The notes below the pieces were generated by a model. The model was given only the letters and a program-made list of their open reading frames with translations, was not told where the DNA came from and ran no database searches. This document shows positions 25,682-32,917 of a stretch of 64,000 nucleotides of DNA, piece by piece (the first letter of the stretch is position 1; every line of letters starts with the position of its first letter). The stretch is taken from contig JAJYSJ010000012.1 in NCBI GenBank assembly GCA_021793645.1, forward strand, positions 25,755 to 89,754, written 5' to 3'. The DNA is from Bacillota bacterium (GTDB lineage: Bacteria; Bacillota; Sulfobacillia; JAJZYS01; JAJYTV01). Made by a program: the position numbers and the translations under genes.

Positions 25682-26539
25682 CTAGTCCGCGTGCGCGCTC
25701 GCGTTTAGATTGATGCCCACTTTCGCTGCCTTGACCCTTAGATAGTTCACGAATGCGGAACACGCGACCAGCATAAACATTGCGTCCTCCTGGTCGATGT
25801 TCGGGTCATCCATTATCGAGTGCCGAACGCCGTCCTCGTCACCTGTGTAGCCATAGATCTTTCTAAAGCCATCCGATAGCGCCTTATGAAGTTGGATCTT
25901 CCCAGATTCCTGGAGACGTTTCAAAGCCGTTTCCAGCGTTGCACCGCTGCCATCGATCCGTCGGCAGATTGCCTCTACCGCCGACACCGACTCTTTAATG
26001 GAGTTGCGATAGTCGGGATCCTTTCGATCGGCTAGCTTTGCCAGAGCGTCCTGCAGGTGCGTGGTTACGGCATCCGGAGATTCGGCGATCGCGGTCTCAA
26101 TCTCCTGGACTTCTTCGTCGTTCGTCAACTCGACGAAGTTTCCATTCAGTAGGCGATAGGCGCCCATTTCTCGTTTCATAGCCAAGTTGACGTACACCTC
26201 GAGTACCTCGCCTTTCACGAGGCGAGCGACTGCTTCAAGAACATCGTAAATTTCGTTATACGCGGCGTTGAAGAAGGCTGTCCTCATTATTCCGTACACG
26301 TCATTGAGTTTTGGGGGGAAGGTGTCACGAGGCTGCTTGTAATGGTACTCCCACAAGTTCATAAGTGCGTCGCGTTGCCACCCAGGGCGAATGAAGCCAT
26401 ACAGATCGGTCGTAACGGTATCCCAGAACGCCTTGCTCCAGGCGTTCCATAGTGCCACTCGGAGAGCGTCGTCCATGGAATCTTTTTGCAGTGCCTGGCG
26501 CACACTCTTTAGACCCTTTCGCTCAGAAAAATGACTCAA
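25682..26539 (-). CDS. AbiJ-type abortive infection protein (AbiJ_NTD4 + HEPN-like C-terminus)
   Basis: 285 residues. The N-terminus matches the AbiJ_NTD4 pattern: FSERKGLKSVRQALQKDSMD, then LRVALWNAWSKAFWD. The C-terminal part has YRNSIKESVSAVEAICRRI and the family ending DGVRHSIMDDPNID, DAMFMLVACSAFVNYL, where RN and RH are the usual HEPN-associated residues. AbiJ proteins abort phage-infected cells, presumably by RNA cleavage. Start TTG 26539 has GGGAGGG five bases upstream and leaves the family's normal N-terminus. It is a single-gene unit in the island. Confidence 0.75.
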   Translation of the reverse strand: MSHFSERKGLKSVRQALQKDSMDDALRVALWNAWSKAFWDTVTTDLYGFIRPGWQRDALMNLWEYHYKQPRDTFPPKLNDVYGIMRTAFFNAAYNEIYDVLEAVARLVKGEVLEVYVNLAMKREMGAYRLLNGNFVELTNDEEVQEIETAIAESPDAVTTHLQDALAKLADRKDPDYRNSIKESVSAVEAICRRIDGSGATLETALKRLQESGKIQLHKALSDGFRKIYGYTGDEDGVRHSIMDDPNIDQEDAMFMLVACSAFVNYLRVKAAKVGINLNASAHAD

Positions 26540-26571
26540 GCGATCCCTCCCTCTGTTCCTTCGAATGATAC

Positions 26572-26715
26572 ATGACCCTGAGCACACTCGTCATAGCTTT
26601 CACTGCGGACATGGAGTGGTCAGGGTTTGGTTGGGGTCACTGCGCGCTCATTCTCATCTTTGAATTGACCGCGTTTTTCATCGCCCGCAAGCCATCCATC
26701 TTCGCGTATGCCTAG
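26572..26715 (+). CDS. Possible 47-residue hydrophobic peptide
   Basis: An open frame divergent from the AbiJ gene encodes a mostly apolar peptide (LILIFELTAFFIARKPSIFA). No ribosome site is visible and no family is known. It is listed only because it fills the gap between two oppositely oriented transcription units and could be a small membrane toxin. Confidence 0.2.
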   Translation: MTLSTLVIAFTADMEWSGFGWGHCALILIFELTAFFIARKPSIFAYA

Positions 26716-26728
26716 CTCCCCTGAGCCG

Positions 26729-27913
26729 CTAGACATTGGCTTCCAACAACTCCTCTGTTTGCGAGAACACTAGCGAATAGAGGTCACGCACTTCATCGTC
26801 CGCACGCTCAGAGGCATGCAACCCATACATCGCCAACTTTGAGTGGGGTACATCGGTGGGAGGAGGCGTATTCTCCCGAGTAACTTGAACGGATATCCAC
26901 TGCTGGCTTTCTACAAAATGCTTCTTGCGCTCACTAAACGCGCCTAGAACGAATGGCTGGAAGTCGGCGATACGCAAAGTGAAAACCGGATCGCCTTCTG
27001 GAAGCCAGAATCCAACATCGAGCACAGTAACTGGCTCGCCGTGAGTAATAGCACTGCCCGGCAACTGTCGTCCCCTAATACCTTGGATTGCCTTCAGAGA
27101 ATACCACTTTGCCGATCTAGTGGAGCGCGACAGAATCGCCTTTCCTAGCTCGTATCCGCGCACATAAGTAGACGGCTCAAGATTGCTAAGAGAACCGAAG
27201 GACGCGACAATAGGCTCGACTCCGGTGAAGAACTCCGAATTGAGAACTTTATTACGCGGTTGTTGATCTGGGGATCCGATGTGAAGATAGTCGATTACGA
27301 TTCGAGTCCGATACCAGCGTCCGTATATGTCCTCATACCACACTGACCACGAACTTGTAACGCTATCATTCCCGCGCATCAAATCATTCTTGCTATTTGC
27401 AGATAGCTGGTCCGCAACTTGTTCTGTCGGTTGGACTATCGCCGTCCTTAGATGGCTTTCGGCAAGGCTTGACAAGTTGACGTCATCCCGCACCGTTATA
27501 TCCCTCACAAAGGCTGGTCCGGTGCCTTTGTTTACTAACGTAAGAGTAAACTCCTCATGCTTTGCGTTTTGCCTGTCAAGCGACACTCGAAGATCCAGGA
27601 CGGGCATGTGAGCATTCTTCATAAGTTCAACAGTCTGTCGCTGTGCCTTCAAGACATCAATTTCGTTGTCCAGTGCCTTCTGCGTCAATTTATTTGACGT
27701 ATTAGACGCACCAGCCATCTTTCGCGTGCTGTACGCCATCCATGCGGTAAAGCCAGCAAGCACCACATTTACGCCCACCGTCACGACCGTCAACCAGAAC
27801 TTCGCAACTTCCTTCAGACCGTGACACCCCGCTCTGACTAGTTCCAAGCAACGGTTCACGCGTCCACAGTTAGTGCGCCGCTCCGCGCTGAGAATTGTGA
27901 AATCGATGGACAA
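26729..27913 (-). CDS. Single-pass membrane protein with large soluble domain, unknown
   Basis: 394 residues. A membrane helix at ~residues 37-63 (VAKFWLTVVTVGVNVVLAGF) is followed by a short coiled-coil-like linker. An Ig-like domain then contains FTLTLVNKGTGPAFVRDITV and WSVWYEDIYGRWYRTRIVID. This is a widespread uncharacterised layout seen in defence islands and elsewhere. The C-terminal ~150 residues have no motif I recognise. It may sense envelope damage and act with the neighbouring AbiJ protein, but nothing in sequence proves this. Confidence 0.6.
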   Translation of the reverse strand: MSIDFTILSAERRTNCGRVNRCLELVRAGCHGLKEVAKFWLTVVTVGVNVVLAGFTAWMAYSTRKMAGASNTSNKLTQKALDNEIDVLKAQRQTVELMKNAHMPVLDLRVSLDRQNAKHEEFTLTLVNKGTGPAFVRDITVRDDVNLSSLAESHLRTAIVQPTEQVADQLSANSKNDLMRGNDSVTSSWSVWYEDIYGRWYRTRIVIDYLHIGSPDQQPRNKVLNSEFFTGVEPIVASFGSLSNLEPSTYVRGYELGKAILSRSTRSAKWYSLKAIQGIRGRQLPGSAITHGEPVTVLDVGFWLPEGDPVFTLRIADFQPFVLGAFSERKKHFVESQQWISVQVTRENTPPPTDVPHSKLAMYGLHASERADDEVRDLYSLVFSQTEELLEANV

Positions 27914-28421
27914 GTCGTCCGTCTGGGGCAGTCGCCCTCCCAGTGACCGCAGTACAGTGTGATCGACTGCCGCATTATTCGTACATACGAAGCGACTGAG
28001 AAAGCAGGCGGGTGTCCACGGTGAGTTTCTGACTCGACGTCAAGTTCCTCACGAAGTTGGCGTTCTTCCTGTATACGGTCGCCATTGCAAAATTGGACAA
28101 CACTTCCTTAGTTCCTTCTTGACCCCTAGGCAATTGTCATACGGATCCAACTGAAATGGCGGCTGTAGCCGGCGTTGGGCTTTGACACGGTCGGAACCTG
28201 ACCTCGAGGAGTCTCCGCACAGCCTCCGAAAAGCCATACAAGGAACAAACCCAGTGTTTGGAGTCTTCGCATTTTAAGCCTCCGGGTGAGACGTCTGCTG
28301 AGTTTTGGACGCCCGTAACGCCCGGTGGGCGACCGCGTCGTGTGAAGCTGGGAGCCACTTGGGCATTGCCGAAGCCAGCCTCAGGGGTAGCATGGGTAAT
28401 CATCGATCGGACTCTGAAGGC
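27914..28421. other. No gene assigned
   Basis: About 500 bases upstream of the membrane-protein gene. I see no supported CDS; a readable frame continues out of the broken DUF2442 gene but past the end of that domain. Confidence 0.35.
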
Positions 28422-28594
28422 TCCGGCTCGGTGACCGGTCAGAGAAACGTCAACGGCGATGTCCTCGTCGATCGCCTCCCAGTAAATGGTTGTCCTCCCC
28501 ACTCGAGCTCAAACTCTTCGCGTTCCTCGGTCGATGCACGGCGAAGGCGTGCGGTCAGGGGAATGACCAACTCACCATCATTGGACAGTTTCAT
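28422..28594 (-). pseudogene. Frameshifted DUF2442 gene
   Basis: From ATG 28594 (after GGGAG) the peptide reads MKLSNDGELVIPLTARLRRA and STEEREEFELEWGG. The family's end then appears in another frame as TTIYWEAIDEDIAVDVSLTG. Joined by one indel near 28495, this matches DUF2442 ('DGxxxxVPLxxxPRLxxAxxExRxxxxxxxGxxIxWxxIDEDISV'). DUF2442 proteins are commonly paired with DUF4160 in toxin-antitoxin-like pairs; no intact DUF4160 gene is visible upstream. Confidence 0.6.
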
Positions 28595-29331
28595 GATCAT
28601 CTCCCTATCGGAGAACTCAATGCACACGCAAGCCATCGACGTAAACGGGCTCGCGCCAACCTTGCCCGGCGGCTTCAGCCCACAGAGAAGTGCGCGGTGG
28701 TCGAGCGTATGACCGGCAGCCCACTGCACGCCTGCGGGCGTCAGCTTGGTCCATCGATTTAAGCGTAGGAATAGAGGATAGCGGCAGACGCAGCGTCGCG
28801 GCGGTCAAGAGACCGAACGCAATCGCGTTTGCGCTAAACAGTGACGCATCGAATCCGTGCTACCGGCTCTGCAAACTCTGGAGAGTCCTGTCGCGTTTCC
28901 CCCACTCCTTCATCGCCTTCCCGACTCGAACCGTTAATGGGCGGTGCTCTGGTGAGTTGGGCGTACCGGTCATGCCGGCGGGCGTCACTGGTCACCCGCG
29001 TCCACCTGCGGCACTCCCCATCCCAGCCAAAGAATGTGCACCCCGAACAAGTGCAGCCTGGGTGCTCCGTCAGTCGTAGGGCATCAGGACGGTGGGATGA
29101 CCACATCTGCGTCCCGTTACAACACTGGAGCCTTCGCTTTTGAGATCTTCCTGTGAACTCAGGGCGTTGGGAGAGTGGACATCCGACCCTTCGGCTTGGG
29201 TCAGGTCGTTGTTTGGTAAGGGCAATGGTATCGAAGAAGCAGCGATCCCCACGATCTCGAGGGATGACGAACCGAGAGCCCGCAGGTCCGATCAGGACCT
29301 ACGGGCTTTATATCGACGGTCGCCGGCGCCT
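28595..29331. other. No gene assigned
   Basis: About 735 bases with only short overlapping frames on both strands and no motif. It may hold the remains of a DUF4160 partner and other decayed island genes. Confidence 0.35.
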
Positions 29332-29712
29332 CTACTGGGAGGTGGGGTCCGGGTCGTCCTGCACTCCCTCGATCAGGAGGCGGTCGAGTTCCTCTTGAGG
29401 GACACGCAACGCATTCGCGACGCGGAGCGTCTTGATCTTCCCCCGGGACCTCAACGCGTAGACGGTGGCGCGACTCACGTTCAGCGCTGTAGCCACTTCG
29501 TTCATCTTGAGCAAGCGACCCTGCGGTGCCTTTCGGGCATCCGCCGACGCGAAACCTGGTTGATCTGTCCGCGCCAAGGCGGAGCCCTTCGTCAAGTCAG
29601 CGACTCGATTCAGCAGCACCGCCACGACGACCCCAAAGGTCATCGCATTCTTTAGCGTCTCCGCATCTAGTCCCGAAACCAAACTGTCGGGCACGTCGAA
29701 GTTGATCTTCAT
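29332..29712 (-). CDS. Excisionase-like HTH protein (HTH_17/AlpA type)
   Basis: 126 residues. The C-terminal half is a MerR-like excisionase domain: LLKMNEVATALNVSRATVYA, LRSRGKIKTLRVANALRVPQ, EELDRLLIEG. Such proteins bend DNA at attachment sites or regulate integration genes. The N-terminal ~60 residues (MKINFDVPDSLVSGLDAETL and a hydrophobic helix) are unrelated to the HTH. It is the only recombination-related gene found in the island. The CCACACAC-type repeats upstream (29846-30000) are candidate binding sites. Confidence 0.65.
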   Translation of the reverse strand: MKINFDVPDSLVSGLDAETLKNAMTFGVVVAVLLNRVADLTKGSALARTDQPGFASADARKAPQGRLLKMNEVATALNVSRATVYALRSRGKIKTLRVANALRVPQEELDRLLIEGVQDDPDPTSQ

Positions 29713-29845
29713 GAGGTTATCCGTTGCTGCCCCGAGCTCGGTCGGTGGAGCGGTCCGTTTTGGTTCCTCATTCCCTTCCTCCCAGCCAGTCTACACTGCA
29801 GAAGGGTGGAAAACCTCAAAATGTTACGCTTGCGTCCCAGTGAAC

Positions 29846-30000
29846 ACCCCACACACCGGCGAAACCGCGAGAGCTCGCGTGCCGTACGCCCTAAACCGCG
29901 CCAAGTGTGTGTGCCTGCCACAGTGCAGGTTAAGCCCACACACCTTTTGTCTGACACGTGCCTCAAAGGTGCGCGGTGCAGCGGGTTTCACGGATGTGTG
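29846..30000. repeat. Four CCACACAC-type motifs in alternating orientation
   Basis: CCACACACC occurs near 29848 and 29935, and its complement GTGTGTG(G) near 29905 and 29994, within 155 bases between the HTH gene and the CoiA operon. Spacing is uneven. They could be sites for the HTH protein or an iteron-like remnant. Confidence 0.35.
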
Positions 30001-30028
30001 GGGGCACGAGGAGAGGTGCAGTGCCCTC

Positions 30029-30478
30029 CTACGTTCGCCCGTAGACGTGTACAGCAAACAGCCGGCGCACAACGCGCGGTGTCAGGCGTTCAGACTCGAT
30101 TGCCTCCTGGGGAATCAGCATGGCAGTCTCCGAGAACATCTCAAAGTTGCCACTCATCGCGTAGCTCTGCCTGATCGGCACGTTCCACAAGCGAAGGCGT
30201 TCTATGGCAATGATCCGCCGCCGGACCTCCAGCGGGATAGCGCTGGGTGGCAAGGTCCAGTCCCGCCACCACAGCGCGCGCTGGTCCACGAAGATCGGGA
30301 CGTCGTCGGTCCCCCGCAGATCCGCGAAGAACGTCACCGTTTGGTTGCGGCAGACAAAGAGGTTGGGCTTGCTTCTCGCCTCACGATAGCCAAGTTCCTC
30401 GAGTTGTCTACCAATCCGCTGAATCTTGCGGAACACGTGGGGATAGAGTTCCCGACCAGAACTATCCTTGGCGATCAC
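30029..30478 (-). CDS. Partner of the CoiA-like nuclease, unknown
   Basis: About 149 residues, starting at GTG 30478 that overlaps the stop of the upstream gene as GTGA, so the two are tightly coupled. It begins MIAKDSSGRELYPHVFRKIQ and is basic, with FADLRGTDDVPIFVDQRALW in the middle. No family is recognised. The coupling suggests it modulates or targets the nuclease-like protein. Confidence 0.5.
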   Translation of the reverse strand: MIAKDSSGRELYPHVFRKIQRIGRQLEELGYREARSKPNLFVCRNQTVTFFADLRGTDDVPIFVDQRALWWRDWTLPPSAIPLEVRRRIIAIERLRLWNVPIRQSYAMSGNFEMFSETAMLIPQEAIESERLTPRVVRRLFAVHVYGRT

Positions 30479-31218
30479 TCTAGCTTGCCCCCTAAACAAA
30501 CGATAGACCGTCCGTCCGTCTCTGCGAAGTGCGGGCAAAAGGGGCAGTCATCTATGACGCTCGCCGCCTCACGCTCCGGAAGAGGACACTCGACGAACTT
30601 GCGCCCGGGAACGAGCAGTGGAAGATGGACACTGCGGCGAGCGATCTCGCGGCAACGCCGGCAGGTCCACGGCTTTAGGTGATCGCGTACTAAGGTCCAC
30701 TGGTTGCCCGTCAGGATATCCTCCGCGCGCAGTTCCGCCCATGGCGTCGCGGCGATCGCCTTCGCCTTGTCATCGTCCACGGCGTGCAGATGCAAGACTT
30801 CGAAGATGGCGCGCAACGAGTCGTCTGGCGACATGAAGGCAACGTCTGCCCTGTGCCCGGAGGGAAGAACGAACTCTGTGGTCGCGACGCCAGCATCTCG
30901 CGGCAACGGTTGCGGCGCAACCTCATTGCATGCCTCGCAGCGTCTTAGTAGATGGGCTTCGGCACCTTCAGTCAGCACTTGCGCCAGACGAATCTTCGCT
31001 CGGTAGTGCTCCTCGCTTTCGTTTAGAAAGTTGCAACTGTCTACGCTCTGCGCAGCCTTATGCGCAAAATGCGTCCGCTTCTTCGTCCCCTGTCGCAGCA
31101 CCAGGGCGGTGCGGCAGTCGGGACAAGTGTAGCCGCGCCTAGGCTGCGCACACTCCGGACGAACCTCGCACCCTGCACTATCGACGCCGAAGGGCACCTT
31201 CAGATCGTAGTCCTGCAT
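30475..31218 (-). CDS. CoiA-like nuclease-domain protein
   Basis: 247 residues. A zinc-ribbon-like N-terminus (GYTCPDCRTALVLRQG, then THFAHKA) is followed by a PD-(D/E)XK-like core: GHRADVAFMSP (Asp), AIFEVLHLHAVDDDKAK (Glu, with Lys following). This is the CoiA competence-family pattern. A C-terminal second Cys cluster (CRRCREIARR and CPFCPHF) is unusual. In this island it is more likely a defence nuclease than a competence gene. It starts at ATG 31218 and is coupled to 30029-30478. Confidence 0.65.
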   Translation of the reverse strand: MQDYDLKVPFGVDSAGCEVRPECAQPRRGYTCPDCRTALVLRQGTKKRTHFAHKAAQSVDSCNFLNESEEHYRAKIRLAQVLTEGAEAHLLRRCEACNEVAPQPLPRDAGVATTEFVLPSGHRADVAFMSPDDSLRAIFEVLHLHAVDDDKAKAIAATPWAELRAEDILTGNQWTLVRDHLKPWTCRRCREIARRSVHLPLLVPGRKFVECPLPEREAASVIDDCPFCPHFAETDGRSIVCLGGKLE

Positions 31219-31563
31219 GCCGCCTGCTTCGACAGCTTGCCGGTTGCCTCCTTGGTAATCTCTTCCAGATTAAGCGTCTGACCGGAAAAACATAGGTTTC
31301 ATGAACAGCCCCGGGCTACGGGGCGGTGACGGATGGCGGGATCCGCGGGGTTGGGTCCCACCCGGAGCAGGACACTACCTCCTGTCCTTTGCCCTCCTAC
31401 ATCTCACCCCCGCACTTCCTCGAATATAGCCCGACAATCCGTAGGAAAAGGGGCAATGGTCAGGACCAACGCCCCCGTGCAAAGGAAACACCGGTCCTGA
31501 CGACAATTCCATGAATGCCTACAGCGCACTTGGGCGTGCGAAACCCTCCATGGAAGTCCATGC
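31219..31563. other. Right end of the island, promoter region
   Basis: No supported CDS. It should contain the promoter of the CoiA operon. The sequence is GC-rich with several small inverted repeats and no recombinase remnant. Confidence 0.35.
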
Positions 31564-31593
31564 GCTCGTGCATGCAAATCTGCATGCAAATCC
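31564..31593. repeat. Right arm-type repeat (two TGCATGCAAA units)
   Basis: The same 30-bp block as 22826-22855 in the same orientation, differing only in the 2-base spacer (TC instead of CT). It lies 80 bases inside the right attachment repeat. Confidence 0.6.
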
Positions 31594-31612
31594 AATTCAC
31601 AACACAAACGAA

Positions 31613-31642
31613 AAACCCGCAACCCTTGCGGGAAGCGGGTTT
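31613..31642 (-). terminator. Terminator after the truncated tRNA operon
   Basis: AAACCCGC pairs with GCGGGTTT, with a nested CCCGC/GCGGG option. On the minus strand the stem is followed by a short U-run (complement of 31611-31615). It lies just beyond the tRNA-Cys fragment and would stop transcripts of the Val-Asp-Phe-Gly operon before they enter the island. Confidence 0.6.
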
Positions 31643-31650
31643 CGAGCAGT

Positions 31651-31710
31651 GGCGACGTCTAAAGGGAAAAGGCTTTGCAGTCCTCTGCCTTACCACTTGG
31701 CTACGTCGCC
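31651..31710 (-). pseudogene. tRNA-Cys 5' fragment forming a tRNA-like minihelix
   Basis: The 5' 37 nt of tRNA-Cys (31710-31674) are followed by island sequence ending in ACGTCGCC (minus strand). That sequence pairs with the tRNA's own GGCGACGT to rebuild an 8-bp acceptor-like stem. D-arm and anticodon-loop sequences are kept; the T-arm is missing. The 60-nt product sits four bases after tRNA-Gly, in operon register, and before a terminator, so it should be transcribed. Confidence 0.6.
31674..31710. repeat. Right attachment repeat (5' half of tRNA-Cys)
   Basis: The 37-bp copy of 22445-22481. Spacing to tRNA-Gly (4 bases) matches spacing elsewhere in the operon, showing this is the original chromosomal 5' half. 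Confidence 0.9.
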
Positions 31711-31714
31711 GAAT

Positions 31715-31789
31715 TGGAGCGGAAGACGGGATTCGAACCCGCGACCTTCGCCTTGGCAAGGCGATGCTCTACCACTGAGCCACTTCCGC
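31715..31789 (-). tRNA. tRNA-Gly (GCC)
   Basis: A 75-nt cloverleaf with CCA. The acceptor GCGGAAG pairs with CTTCCGC, the anticodon loop is TTGCCAA and the T-loop is GTTCGAATC. It is the fourth gene of the tRNA operon, four bases from tRNA-Phe. Confidence 0.95.
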
Positions 31790-31793
31790 AACA

Positions 31794-31869
<76 letters not shown>

Positions 31870-31878
31870 CTAACTTAC

Positions 31879-31954
31879 TGGCGGAGGCGACGGGAATCGA
31901 ACCCGCGATCTTGTGCGTGACAGGCACATATGTTAACCACTACACCACGCCTCC
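31879..31954 (-). tRNA. tRNA-Asp (GTC)
   Basis: A 76-nt cloverleaf with CCA. The acceptor is GGAGGCG/CGCCTCC and the anticodon arm is TGTGC-CTGTCAC-GCACA. Confidence 0.95.
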
Positions 31955-31964
31955 GAAACTTCTC

Positions 31965-32039
31965 TGGTGGGCGAAACAAGGCTCGAACCTGTGACCCCCT
32001 CCTTGTAAGGGAGGTGCTCTACCACTGAGCTATTCGCCC
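31965..32039 (-). tRNA. tRNA-Val (TAC)
   Basis: A 75-nt cloverleaf with CCA. The acceptor is GGGCGAA/TTCGCCC and the anticodon arm is CCTCC-CTTACAA-GGAGG. It is the first gene of the operon. Confidence 0.95.
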
Positions 32040-32063
32040 AGGTGCCCACCGGAGCGCCAGCAC

Positions 32064-32092
32064 ATTATAGCACGGGGTCTTGGTCGCGTAAA
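32064..32092 (-). promoter_or_regulatory. Promoter of the tRNA operon
   Basis: On the minus strand TTTACG (32092-32087) and a perfect TATAAT (32069-32064) are 17 bases apart, ~25 bases before tRNA-Val(TAC). It looks like a housekeeping sigma promoter. Before the island inserted it also served tRNA-Cys and tRNA-Val(GAC). Confidence 0.75.
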
Positions 32093-32323
32093 GCCGCTCA
32101 GCGGCGGGCTGCGAAGAGCCGCGGCAGGCTTCGAACGCGACTTGAATACTAGAATACTACTCAACGTGCACCACTTGCTTTGGTTGTGCATAATAGAGCA
32201 CACGTCCTGCCAGGAGAAACATCGCAGCCCAAGTCCCCTACTGGACGGTGCTTTCGAACCGGCAGGAACTCAGTCGTTGGAAGGAAGTGGCTGGGTGGTC
32301 TCTATCCGCACCCGAGAGCCGGC

Positions 32324-32917
32324 ATGCTAAAATTAGGGCTTTTTGTCGATGGCGCGAATCTATTCTACGCTCAACGAAAGCTTGGCTGGCACATCGATTA
32401 CCGACGGCTGTACGAATACCTTTCCCAGGACTACCACGTCTACAATGCCTACTACTACACTTCCGTCCCGGTCCCCGTCGACCCAAGCCTGGAAGGCTTC
32501 CTCCGCGCGCTGACGGCGATGGGCTACACCGTCCGCCGCAAGATGCTGAAGGAGATCGTCGACCAGGAGACTGGCGAAACGTTTCGCAAGGCGAACCTCG
32601 ACATCGAACTCGTCATCGACGTCTTCAATACGGTAGACCTCTACGACGTGGCCATCCTCTGCACAGGCGACGGCGACTTCGAACGTGCAGTTGAACTGCT
32701 GCGCTCGCGCGGCAAGCGGATCATCGGCGTCGGATCTCGGGAGATGGCGGCCTACGACCTGATCAACGCCGTAGACCGCTACATCTTCTTGGAAGACCTC
32801 CGCGACATTGTGGGCAAGGCGCCGATCGCTCCGCCCGTCATCGTAGATCGCCCTGCCGCGGAGCGTGAACTACCCAAACCGGTCGAACCCGAGCGCAGTT
32901 TGCCCATCCCCGATTGA
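32324..32917 (+). CDS. NYN-domain (LabA/DUF88) putative RNase
   Basis: 197 residues. The NYN/PIN-like nuclease fold shows its acidic motifs in LGLFVDGANLFYAQRKLG, in NLDIELVIDVF and in ILCTGDGDFERAVELLRSRG; the aspartates would bind Mg2+ for RNA cleavage. The ~30-residue Pro-rich tail is probably disordered. It starts at ATG 32324 as a single gene. Its 3' end overlaps the convergent gene at 32870 by 48 bases. The role (RNA decay or tRNA/rRNA turnover) is inferred from the family. Confidence 0.8.
   Translation: MLKLGLFVDGANLFYAQRKLGWHIDYRRLYEYLSQDYHVYNAYYYTSVPVPVDPSLEGFLRALTAMGYTVRRKMLKEIVDQETGETFRKANLDIELVIDVFNTVDLYDVAILCTGDGDFERAVELLRSRGKRIIGVGSREMAAYDLINAVDRYIFLEDLRDIVGKAPIAPPVIVDRPAAERELPKPVEPERSLPIPD

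Larger units (their letters stand above)
22445..31710. mobile_element. 9.2-kb genomic island integrated in tRNA-Cys
   Basis: The island is bounded by 37-bp direct repeats of the 5' half of tRNA-Cys. Its average GC is lower than the flanks, especially 23.6-28 kb. The order of features is: left arm repeat, HEPN/wHTH pair, AbiJ-type gene, membrane protein, DUF2442 remnant, excisionase-like HTH gene, CoiA-like nuclease with partner, right arm repeat, terminator. I found no tyrosine or serine recombinase, replication gene or relaxase, so it is either defective or mobilised in trans. Cargo composition suggests a defence island. Confidence 0.85.

Noticed and set aside
28834..29143. Overlapping ORFs on both strands in the island
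   Set aside because: No motif, no ribosome sites, composition like random high-GC sequence.
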